Assembly (NCBI GenBank): GCA_033439265.1
Contig: JAVTVX010000005.1
Location: forward strand, 1,250,001-1,314,000
DNA length: 64,000 nt
From: Dillenia suffruticosa
Lineage: Eukaryota > Streptophyta > Magnoliopsida > Dilleniales > Dilleniaceae
Reading direction: 5' to 3'
A program made the position numbers and the translations under genes. The notes under the pieces are model-generated. The model did not search any database and had not been told where the DNA came from. It saw nothing but the letters and a program-made list of their open reading frames with translations. Below, piece by piece: positions 13,486 to 24,341 of the stretch (the stretch's first letter is position 1; the number at the start of each line of letters is the position of its first letter).

Positions 13486-13764
13486 TATTCACCATTTTCA
13501 TTTTAGCCCAATAGAAAAAAAAGATAAAAATGGCATAAAACCCAACCCCAGAATTTATACTTCAAATACAAGTACAAATTTAAACCCATATACCATCTCA
13601 TGAGCATTATTGTTTATGTTAGTTCTCCAAATATATATATATATAAACAATTATTGTTAACGCACAGAGAACAAAACCCAGAGAATTCATAGATCGAATC
13701 TCAGAAAACAATACCCAGAAGATGAGATGAATGAAGTTGACACCTTTGGGAGTGAAGAGAACAT
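9205..13764 (-). CDS. Chloroplast FKBP18-like peptidyl-prolyl isomerase, with an in-frame stop
   Basis: FKBP-type prolyl cis-trans isomerase, predicted thylakoid lumen. Minus-strand exons are 13715-13764, 13020-13205, 12824-12858, 11878-11965, 11592-11652, 10886-10931, 9476-9546 and 9205-9282; all junctions keep phase and use GT-AG. They encode 204 codons. Residues 1-45 look like a transit peptide. A twin arginine (TRRS), a hydrophobic stretch and an AxA-type site near residue 67 suggest lumen transfer. The FKBP core starts near residue 92 (GDLVEVNYVC) and contains the GMKVGGKRRALIPPSVG and FGPRRSLLSH segments typical of FKBP18. Codon 168, where relatives have a tyrosine, is TAA (9509-9511). 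This would remove the last 36 residues, although the downstream frame remains open to a normal ending (VQLLKVL). It could be a real null allele or a base-call error. Confidence 0.85.
13442..13480. repeat. (CA)n microsatellite in FKBP18-like intron 1
   Basis: About 19-20 CA units inside the first intron of the FKBP18-like gene. Confidence 0.95.
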
Positions 13765-16037
13765 CTGAATTGGATTAGGGTTTGAAATGAAGCAGCTTCC
13801 GTTGCTACAATACAATGCGATACTCGACCAGAACCAACTGGAATCTTCTTCCTTTTTGGTTCTATTGGATTGGGTTTATCAAAGTCATTCGAGTCATATC
13901 AAAACGCAGCGTTTTTCACTAATCAGAAAACGATGCATTTGAGTTTGTTTCAGTATTTGCTGGTGGTAACCATGGTGCGGCGTTACCGTTCCTAGTATTA
14001 GAAAAATGATAATTTCAATAATCGTATCACAATTAATAAAATTTATTTAATAATTAAAAAAATAAATTATATCAAATATAAGTATTTTATTATAAAATAG
14101 TTTAAAGATTAGTTTAATATGACTGTTTTTATGATGGGTTGGGTTAACGAGTAATGAATGTGTTTAATATAAAAGTTATTTTATTTTATTATTTTAATAT
14201 ATTTATAGTACTATTTCTTAAAAGGTAATATTGTTTATTTAATTAAAGTGAATTAAAATGAATAATCATATTAAAATCCATATGATTTATTTAAATTAAT
14301 TGAATGAAAATAGAGTTTATAAGCAAAAATTTTAAGTTATTTTTGAAATTAATTTTAAATATATGGATCTTTAAAATTCATTCCTTAGTTATTTTTATCT
14401 TTATTATTATATCGTCTCTAAAATTATCATAATTATTATTCACCCTCACGTGTCTTGCTCATTCACTATTCATTCTTTACCGATTATCAATATCCATTCC
14501 AAATTCTTTTTCGTTAAGTGATCGAATATTCTATCACTCTCTTAATTTTCTTTTTTTTTTATAGATAACGTTTGTTAATATCGACATATTCTCTGTGTTT
14601 AACTATTTTTGAAAATAACTATGATGTTTTGTAATAGTTCGATAATTTTCTATACTCTGATGACTTGATTAAGTTTCAAAAAAAAAAATTTTTCTTGTGA
14701 TTGTATTTTACCATTTTTCATTCCAACCTCGGAGTGGGTCGTTACGATAAATCCGTTTTCCTTTTGATAAGGACATGGATTCAGTATGTAGGACTTAAGT
14801 GAGGTTAATCGTGAGGCTTACAGTTACGGTTTGCATTGCTTATTGTTTGTGAAGAATAGATGGCGATCAGATTAGAACTTAAATCAATAATAATAGAATA
14901 ATAATTCTTTTATCTATTAAATTGTAATTAAACTTATAGATTTAATCTTTTACAAATATTATATATATTATTTGTGTTTTATTTGTTTGCTTGGGTTATT
15001 TTTTTATAAATAAAAGAAATTTAAATTTGAAATTTTAAAAAATACATATAATAATATTAATTGAATTATAATTCATTAGTGTTTATCGGTTAATGAACAC
15101 ACTTAGATTTCAATTATAGAAATAAAATTATTATTGAAGGTAAATATAGAATAGAGAGAGAGAGAGGTGATGATGGTCATCGGAGGCGAACCTAAGAAGG
15201 GATGATCATGGTAGGGAATTACATCTCTTAATTTTTTTAAATTCAATTAGTGTTTATAACTCATATCTATTTTGTATCCACTTAATTATAATTTTGTATT
15301 GATTTTTTTAAAAATTATTTATTTGATTAAATTTTACGTAAATTTTTAAACTTAAAAAAGAAAAAAGATAATAAGATTATAATTCTAAAAAATATTAATT
15401 TGACATTGACACTCGCCCTCTCTTCTCATTCATTTTTTACACCCTTATCTTTAAATCTTAGGCTCGTCAATTTTTTTTTGTGCATACTGAGACTCAAATA
15501 CGAGTATATTATATGAGGATGATGAAATGTATCATTTGAATCAAAATTCATTAACATATTAGGCTCGTTAATGATCTGTCACCGTTTTAGATTGTCAATT
15601 TAGTGATATCATTTTGTTAGTCTTTTATTATTTTTTTAAATAAAAGAAAATAAACATCCAATTAAAATAAATTAAAATCCACCGATTTATATACACACAA
15701 AACAAAATTTGTATGCCCAATCGTTTGCGAGAAGTGGTGGTTCAGATTGCACTAAAACGCTAAAATTCCCGGGTCATGATTCGCATTTGACAACAGTATA
15801 GGGGTATATGTCAGAATATACGAAAAACATCAGTTCCCTTGCGAATACGAAGAAAGGAATACACAAAAAAAAAAAGGGAAATGACAAAATCACCTGCCTG
15901 TCACGCACATATATCTTACGTGTCAAAATACCTTTAAAAAAACTTACTTCGGAAGGAATCCTATCAGGAAAATCCAAACAAATAGAAAAAATAAAAAAAA
16001 GGAAAGAAAATTGGAAAAAAAAAAGTTGTTGGCAATG
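13765..16037. other. Divergent intergenic region, FKBP18-like to HSP90
   Basis: Very AT-rich from about 14,000 to 15,700 with no supported gene. It separates two divergently transcribed genes. The first 150 bases, read on the minus strand, carry two CCAAT motifs (near 13,865-13,876) that may belong to the FKBP promoter. A short GAGAGA tract lies near 15,155-15,167. The last 300 bases form the HSP90 upstream region. Confidence 0.5.
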
Positions 16038-16074
16038 GAAGGATCTAGAAACCCTAGTGAACTCAAGTATATAA
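16038..16074 (+). promoter_or_regulatory. HSP90 core promoter: heat shock element, telo-box, TATA
   Basis: A three-unit heat shock element reads GAAggATCtaGAA at 16038-16050, one mismatch (ATC for TTC) from the alternating GAA/TTC consensus bound by heat shock factors. An AAACCCTAG telo-box overlaps it at 16049-16057. A TATATAA box follows at 16068-16074, about 95 bp before the start codon. The order element, then TATA, then leader is typical for plant heat shock genes; function is inferred from motif and position only. Confidence 0.6.
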
Positions 16075-16168
16075 CCATTGGTTCTCTCTCTGCGATGGCG
16101 TGACTGCCTCCATCGTCTCGTCCCCTCTCTCTATTCGTTCTCATTCCAAGTTTTGAGTAGTAGCGTCA

Positions 16169-19100
16169 ATGGCCGAGACGGAGACGTTCGCTTTCCAGGC
16201 TGAGATCAACCAGCTTTTGAGTTTGATCATCAACACTTTCTACAGCAACAAGGAGATCTTTCTCCGAGAACTAATCAGCAATGCTTCCGATGTAAGCCCT
16301 CTCTCTCTCTCTCATTTCTATTTTCCTTCCTACTAGGTTTTTGTTTGTTTGTTTGTTTGTGGGTGATAAAGATCGGTGGTTTGTGTAGTTTTGATCTGTT
16401 CTACTGAATCCGAATATACGGCTAGTTTGTTGTTTTAAGGTTTTTCATATGTTCTCATCTAACATTGATTACATCGTCGATCTAGTTATGAAATGAGTTG
16501 ACTTGGTTTTAGTCCTGACTCTGGTCCTTCAGTCCTTATGCTTTCTGGGTTGGTTAATTTCACCTAGCCATGAGTTGACTTGCCTAGGTTGGAGTCCAGA
16601 TCCTGGTTCGTTAGTACTTCATTCTTTCTCGGTTTGATATTTTCGTTAAATCTTATAATATTGTTTAGTTTCCTGGAATGGATCTATGTTCCTTTTCGTT
16701 AAAAACGTAGTCTACTTCTGTGTTCTTATTGAATGAAAACTAGGGTCTTTCTGTACTTGTAAATCTTATGTCTTAACGTTTTCTGTCTCTTTTCTAAAAA
16801 AGAAATTTGTGTTAGGAACGAATGTAATATTCAATATGATGTATCCGTTGTCATTTTTAGTTTTTATTCTGATATAGTGGGATGCATTTGTAAGTTATTC
16901 TGATATAGTGGGATGCATGTATCAGTTTAATATGAATCTATGTTAGTATATGAATCCCTTTTTTGGGTGTTTTATTTGGAAACTTGAGAAAAGAAATTTA
17001 TGGGTGTTTGGGTTTTCCTGCTCATCCCTCTTCCTGCCTTTTGTTTGAATTTCTTATAAGCTGAACATAGAAGCTTTTGGGTATTGTTCCTGAAAGTAGT
17101 GGGGATGCTGTAATTCCAGTAGGTGTGTCTTCTGTAAATGTGTTTGTTTAAAGATTGATAATATAATCTGGCTATTAGGGTATCATTTACTTTCTGGGTT
17201 TGCTTGATTGTATGGCAATTAAACATTTTTTGTTCAACTAACGTGTAGGCTTTGGACAAGATCAGATTTGAGAGCTTGACAGACAAGAGCAAGCTCGATG
17301 CTCAGCCAGAGCTCTTCATCCATATTGTTCCTGACAAGACAAACAACACACTTTCCATTATTGATAGTGGTGTTGGCATGACCAAGGCTGGTGAGTATTA
17401 GCCCCCTTGTCTTTTTCATTGTTTTTCATACTTGTTTAAGTATTACCATGCATCTGTTAACTTTGTATCATTGTTTTTTGTTACTAGATTTGGTGAACAA
17501 CCTGGGAACCATTGCCAGGTCTGGTACCAAAGAGTTCATGGAGGCCCTTGCTGCTGGTGCTGATGTCAGTATGATTGGGCAATTTGGTGTTGGTTTCTAC
17601 TCTGCTTATCTTGTTGCCGAGAAGGTCATTGTCACCAGCAAGCACAATGATGATGAGCAATACGTCTGGGAGTCCCAGGCTGGTGGATCATTCACCGTCA
17701 CCAGAGATACTTCTGGTGAGAACCTTGGCAGGGGTACCAAGATCACCCTGTTCCTTAAGGAGGATCAGTTGGAGTACCTTGAGGAGAGGCGCCTCAAGGA
17801 CTTGATTAAGAAGCACTCTGAGTTCATTAGCTACCCCATCTCACTCTGGGTTGAGAAGACCACTGAGAAGGAGATTTCTGATGATGAGGATGAGGAAGAG
17901 AAGAAGGATGAGGAGGGCAAGGTCGAGGAAGTCGATGAGGAGAAAGAGAAGGAAGAGAAAAAAAAGAAGAAGATCAAGGAGGTTTCTCATGAGTGGTCTT
18001 TGGTCAACAAGCAGAAGCCTATTTGGATGAGGAAGCCTGAGGAGATTACAAAGGAGGAATATGCTGCTTTTTACAAGTCCTTGACCAATGACTGGGAGGA
18101 GCACTTGGCTGTCAAGCACTTCTCAGTTGAGGGCCAGCTTGAGTTTAAGGCTATCCTCTTTGTGCCCAAGAGAGCACCCTTTGATCTCTTTGACACAAGG
18201 AAGAAGCCCAACAACATTAAGCTCTATGTTCGTCGTGTCTTCATCATGGACAACTGTGAGGAGTTGATTCCCGAATACTTGAGCTTTGTCAAGGGTATTG
18301 TTGATTCTGAGGACCTTCCTCTCAACATTTCAAGAGAGATGTTGCAGCAGAACAAAATTCTCAAGGTTATCCGCAAGAACTTGGTCAAGAAGTGCATTGA
18401 GCTCTTCTTTGAGATCGCTGAAAACAAGGAGGACTACAACAAGTTCTACGAGGCCTTCTCAAAGAACCTCAAGCTTGGTATCCATGAGGATTCACAGAAC
18501 AAGACCAAGCTTGCTGAGTTGTTGAGATACCACTCAACCAAGAGTGGCGATGAGTTGACCAGCCTCAAGGACTATGTGACTAGGATGAAGGAAGGACAGA
18601 GTGATATCTACTACATCACTGGTGAGAGCAAGAAGGCTGTTGAGAACTCCCCATTCCTTGAGAAGCTTAAGAAGAAGGGCTATGAGGTCCTCTTCATGGT
18701 TGATGCTATTGATGAGTATGCAGTGGGTCAGTTGAAGGAGTTCGAGGGCAAGAAGCTTGTGTCTGCCACCAAGGAAGGTTTGAAGCTTGATGAGAGTGAA
18801 GATGAGAAGAAGAAAAAGGAAGAGTTGATGGCCAAGTTTGAGGGTCTTTGCAAGGTGATTAAGGATGTTTTGGGTGACAAGGTTGAGAAGGTTGTGGTCT
18901 CTGACCGTGTGGTCGACTCTCCTTGCTGTTTGGTGACTGGAGAATATGGATGGACAGCTAACATGGAGAGAATCATGAGGGCACAAGCTTTGAGAGACAG
19001 CAGCATGGCTGGTTATATGTCGAGCAAGAAGACAATGGAGATCAACCCAGAGAACCCAATCATGGAGGAGCTCAGAAAGAGAGCTGATGCTGATAAGAAC

Positions 19101-19322
19101 GACAAGTCTGTGAAGGATCTAGTTTTGCTGCTCTTTGAAACTGCCCTTCTAACTTCTGGATTCAGCCTGGATGACCCCAACACCTTCGGAAACAGGATTC
19201 ATAGGATGTTGAAGCTTGGCTTGAGCATTGATGAGGACGCTGGTGATGCTGATGAGGACATGCCCCCACTTGAGGATGCTGATGCCGATGCCGAGGGAAG
19301 CAAGATGGAGGAAGTTGACTAA
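16169..19322 (+). CDS. Cytosolic HSP90 molecular chaperone
   Basis: ATP-dependent dimeric chaperone of the cytosol that matures kinases, receptors and NLR immune proteins. Three exons (16169-16291, 17249-17390, 17488-19322) encode 699 residues, the normal length for plant cytosolic HSP90. The N-terminal ATPase domain has the catalytic glutamate E34 in [11 protein letters not shown], nucleotide-binding D80 in DSGVGMT and the GQFGVGFYS lid segment near residue 119. A highly acidic and lysine-rich linker covers about 213-253. The middle domain contains the NISREMLQ arginine loop near residue 371. The protein ends in MEEVD, the signature that binds TPR co-chaperones and marks the cytosolic class; there is no ER signal or KDEL. 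Intron positions fit the three-exon constitutive/inducible cytosolic HSP90 genes. The near-consensus heat shock element upstream suggests heat induction. Very secure. Confidence 0.97.
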
Positions 19323-19800
19323 ACATGACTACCTGCCCGAGATACTATTTTTATTTTGAATGGCTTGTGTACTTAACTTTCCTATCGCTGATAGTGTCGG
19401 TTAAATTTCTCCTTTTTGGTTTTTTTTTTTTTTTTAAGATACTATTTTGCCCTAATTGAAAGCTCATGTGAGTTTTCCGGTCAAGTTATGATTTGTCTAC
19501 GCCTTGCTGTTAGTACCCTTCTTCCCCCTGAAGTGTCATCTTCTGCAATAGGAGTTTGCACTCATCCTTTTCTTGGCTTTTGTGCTGGACACGTTCTTTA
19601 TTTAATTCACGGGGGATCAATTTGAACATTAAGCAGGAAAAAATAGCATTCAGGAAAGGAAAATCAATTTGAATTAGTATCTTAAGAAAAAGAGGGGAAA
19701 GAAATGGAATAATAATGATAGTAATCTGAATTTTAATGTTAATAATTTAGGATTGGTTGACAACTATGGGAAAATATTAGTAATAAAATAAATAGATAAA
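19323..19800 (+). other. HSP90 3' flank
   Basis: The 3' untranslated region and downstream flank of HSP90. It holds a short T run near 19421-19435 and no other gene. The boundary with the LINE fragment after about 19,760 is not sharp. Confidence 0.5.
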
Positions 19801-20640
19801 AAAATAAATATGATGATTTAATTTGTGTAGATTTTTCTACATCATTGATATTTATTTTCACATTTACGTTTTATTATATTTTATATATTCAAGTTTTTTA
19901 CTTTCTAACCAATATGACTTTAGATCTTCTTTATACATGTCCAAATCATCTCAGCCGGCACTCTTACATTTTATCCACAATTGAATTAATTCTCAATTTT
20001 TTACGAATCACTTCATTTCTAATTCTATTTTTTCTAGTTTTACCACATATCCATCTAAACATTCTCATTTCTGTTACCGTCATTTTTTGTTCTTATTGTT
20101 TTTTAATAACCCAAGTACCATATAATAGTGCATGTTTTACTGCACTTTTGTAAAACTTTCCCTTCAAATGTAATGGTATTGTGCGTTCACAAAGAATTTC
20201 AGATGTCTTTCTCCATTTCATTCAATCAGCTTAAATTCTATAATTTACATCTTTATCTATATTATTATTATTTTAAATGATAAAACCAAAATATTTAAAT
20301 CGTTCACTTTTTATAAATTTTGTTCATCTAACGTAATCGTTTTTTTATCGTTCTGATTATTGTTGTTAAATTTACATTTCATATATTCAGTTTTCGATCT
20401 ACTCAATTTAAACCCTCTGGATTTCATTGTGTCCTTCTATAACTCTAATTTAGCACCAATATCTTCTCTAATTTCATCAACCAACACTATATTATCTGTA
20501 AAAAGTATATACCATATCATTTCATTTTGAATATTTTTTATAATTTCATTTATCACTATTGTAAAAAAAAAAATGAAGTTTAATACTGAACTTTGATGGA
20601 GTTCAATATTAATGAGAAAACTATTACTCAAATATCCTTA
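19800..20640 (-). mobile_element. 5'-truncated RTE-clade LINE fragment
   Basis: This stretch aligns clearly with the 3' third of the larger RTE LINE at 45,912-49,871 of this window: both carry the same ordered blocks, for example CACAATTGAATTAATTC at about 19,977 and 46,219. Read on the minus strand, 20437-20631 keeps a reverse transcriptase segment FTDNIVLVDE, corresponding to the catalytic FADD box of RTE-type polymerases with two changes that should abolish activity. The copy begins within the reverse transcriptase (about 20,640) and runs to its 3' end near 19,800. No clear target site duplication was found. It lies between two convergent genes, HSP90 and CBL. Confidence 0.75.
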
Positions 20641-21869
20641 AGTTCATATGTTTTGATAAAATTACATTCAAAGTTTTTAAATTCTGAGCTTAAATTTTAG
20701 GTGGACCTTTGAAGTTTATTTTCTTACATTGAATCTTTAAAATAAATTTTAAATATCCTACTAAAATTTAATAATTTCCCTGCTATTCTTTTCTTTGCTC
20801 GAATTAAAAATTGGTCTCAAATTCAAAATCTCTATATTGTAATTTTAAGAACTTTACATCGTATTTTAAATTTTAAATTTTAAATACCAAATTAAAAATT
20901 ACCCCAAATTTCAAATACATCACGTTATAAATTTCCCCATCTTTTCATTGCTTGAATTGCTCTCTTTCCTCCATCGTAAGCAAGTAGGGGTTAATTCTAG
21001 TTTCCTCACCCCAATCTCAATCTCACAGCATTAAAGCCAAGCCTAAGCTGTCCCTCCTGGTCTTATCTCTAGAACTCGTTTGCCATTTTTTCCCTTCGTT
21101 CGTTTTGTCGGTTTTTTTAATACTTGACCAACCGAATATCTAAATTATCCGATTAATTCAGTTCGAATATCATGAAACTCATTTAAAGATCGACTTTACC
21201 CTGTATGTAAAGGATAACAGAGTGAAATTGTCAAATCTTGCAGAAAATTCTTTAACACCTCAGGGAAAAAGGGAACTTATGGCAGGTGTAGAGAGAGGAT
21301 GTTTTGTCGGTGTAAATTGACCGTAGATGCTTGACTAGAGAAGCAGCACAAGCAAAGAACCAACCCGAAAGCGGTATTATTTTGAACCTTTAAAACTAAA
21401 CCAGAACCGCATAGATGGGCTGTGACTCGTTCAGAGCCCGGTCGAGTCTAATCAAAACACCAGAAGGATTGAGAAATTGAGCACCAAAGAGAGAGGGAGG
21501 GGACCGAATCATTTACTTCTAATCACGAGCTGTAGGGAAGTGTGTACGGACTAACAAGAAAATGATTTCTTATTTTTATTTGGACAGTAGTTTACAAAAC
21601 AATCATCTCAAATTTTCAGAAATCTTAAACTTTGAAAATGCTAGTCACTACAAATCTCATTTAATTCAGGGGGCACAGAAAAGATTAAAAGAATCCCTCA
21701 CCAAATGAACTCAACAACTTAATATATCACACAAAACTTATACAAACACAACCAAATGCAAATATGAGGCGGAAAACCTTTATTCCCTGCATCTCTGCCC
21801 TCGTTTAGGACCTTCCAGATCAAAAAGAAACAGGATCAATCCATAGAAACTTGATTGAAGATCTGGTAC
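20641..21869. other. Intergenic region between LINE fragment and CBL gene
   Basis: No gene supported. AT-rich to about 20,900, then more mixed sequence. A copy of the dispersed repeat lies near 21,108-21,190. The last few hundred bases are the presumed 3' flank of the minus-strand CBL gene. Confidence 0.5.
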
Positions 21870-24265
21870 TCAGGTATCATCCACTTGTGAGTGAAACACA
21901 AAGCTTGGAAATGTAGTGGTAATATCCCTGCTCGACATATAAATATATGATCCATGTAAAATACCTCCAGGAAGTCAGAAACTCTATTTTTTTTTTTTTT
22001 TTCATTTTCATGGCATGATCAAGCTAACACTTCGAAGAAATAAGATGTTCTAATTCTGGTGATCTGTGACCTCCCATTGTATATGCAGAATATGTTCAGA
22101 ATGTGAAGCATCAATCAGTTGTAGATCAGAATTCGTTGAGTCACAACCCCAGACTCCTTGCTCGGAAAAAACTAATAGGGAAACAGTTTGTGCAGGTTCA
22201 TGCACCACAGTAGGACACCATATATACCATCAGCAATATAGACTTCAAGATAAAATCTACAGTCACGGGAATGGTTTTGCTAATAAGAATGCATTATCAT
22301 GAAGCTTAACATGGACAGCACCGTGAAGAAACTGCCTTGCTACAAGCCACTGTAATTTCTATGAAATATTAGTAAATACATCAACTGAGTAACCATTTAA
22401 GTCAAATTAGCTTCAAATATTTAATTAGGTAGAGGTCTGACATCGATTATGTATTTAGAGATTTAGTGCACTGCAACACATTGTGGTCATAAACATATAA
22501 ATGCCATTTTTCTCAGTACCACATTAAAGGGGATGTATTACCATCAAGGAAAACTGGGCAGCTTCTAAGACATACTCACATTTTTATGTGCATAAAAATA
22601 GCATTCCTTCTCTCTCTATAATAATCCGCCCAACTGATACTTCATTTGTGGGATACAGTATCTCTCTCCTACTATGTGAACTAATATTTGCCCCTAGTGA
22701 GCACCTAATATATGTACCGATGCATATGTTTCAGTTAGAGAATTCTAATTCAAGCACATCCAAAATACTTTTCAGCCATAGATGAATCTGAGGTGACGTG
22801 TAATTGATGGGTTCTATGGACTTGACCCTGACTCAGACTGTTTTATGTACTCTGATAAGCAGAAAAAGAAAAACAAACTAATGGATCTGAGGGAAAGAAG
22901 TTGGACACAAATTATTCCTCCACTCCTATGGATCTGAGTTTTGCGGCACCAAAACAAGTAATCATTAGTTGTTCAAAATATTTTAAGATGCTCTCTAACC
23001 TGACACTACCGATCAATCTCCTTTACATATAAAAACATCATTATTGTTGTCATCCAATGACATGGTAAACTAGAATTAAAAACAAAACTGCAACAAACTG
23101 AACTTCAAAATATATGTGAATTCACGCCATGCAGTGTCACTTATAAATAAATAAAGGAAAAGGTTAGGAGTACATGTCATAGGAGATATTGCATAATATA
23201 CATAAAAACTCCATAAGTACTGCTTAGGAAACTACAATGATTATACTCAAATCATTTTGTAATCCAAACATGAATTATATCTTATATGTGATTATAAATG
23301 AATATCTTCTATGGTCTTCAAGATTTATTCATACACATGCATCAAACACTTTCATTATGAATCAAGAATGCTCTTTTCTTAATTAGACAATCTATACAGA
23401 ATTATATATTAACTACACCAAAAAAATTGAATTGTTGGAGGAATAATATTTTTATTATTTCATATCTTAATCGTGCTCCATATGTGTGGGTCCCATCAGG
23501 ACTTAATAAGAGAGTCCGAGAACATATGGAATATTAAATTCGGTGCAAGGGGCCCAGCAAGTTTTAAACTTAAGACTCATGCTTTGTTACCTCGTGAAAC
23601 AACTAACAGCTTAATACTTTTATATTTTATATCTTAACACAAAAGGTTTTCTGTTGACTAATGATGAAGATCTAGAATATGCCCAAAGAGGGCTGAGAAA
23701 GTGCTTCCAAGCCAAATGTTAAAAAACGTTCTACAAAATTAATAAACAAGGGGAGATAACTTATTATTCTCCAACTTACTTGAGGTAGTGAAGGGTCATA
23801 TTCTTCAAAAGAGATGGATGCCTCAAAACAAGGCTCCTCCATTCTTCCTTGTCAATCTTCCCGTCATGTTTGGTATCAGCTTCCTCAAAGGTCTGGAACA
23901 AAACCCAAGTGCACCAAATCAGAAGAGATGCCCAGACACAAGAATAAATTGAAGCACTCTACATCATATTCCAAAATCACTTGAGGACATTGGAGAGAAA
24001 CACAATATTTCTACAGGGTATTTGAATATAGCCAAAATGTCTCATTTGGCAGTCACATGGAATAATATATTTGAGTTATGCCCAGTTTGGTAGCATAAAC
24101 CTGGATTAGATTTTTTATGCAAGGTTGTAAAGTCAAATGGATTTAATCTTAGACATCTCTCCAAACTTCTTCTTGAGTCAGGTCAGCAAGGGCAAGTTAC
24201 AGCTTTTTCACTTTTGTGATGCTTGAATTGGAATTTCTATCCATATCCTAACCGAAGGAGGTTCA

Positions 24266-24341
<76 letters not shown>

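Noticed and set aside
18534-18986. Minus-strand open frame of 150 codons
   Set aside because: Lies wholly antisense to the third HSP90 exon; a shadow of codon usage.
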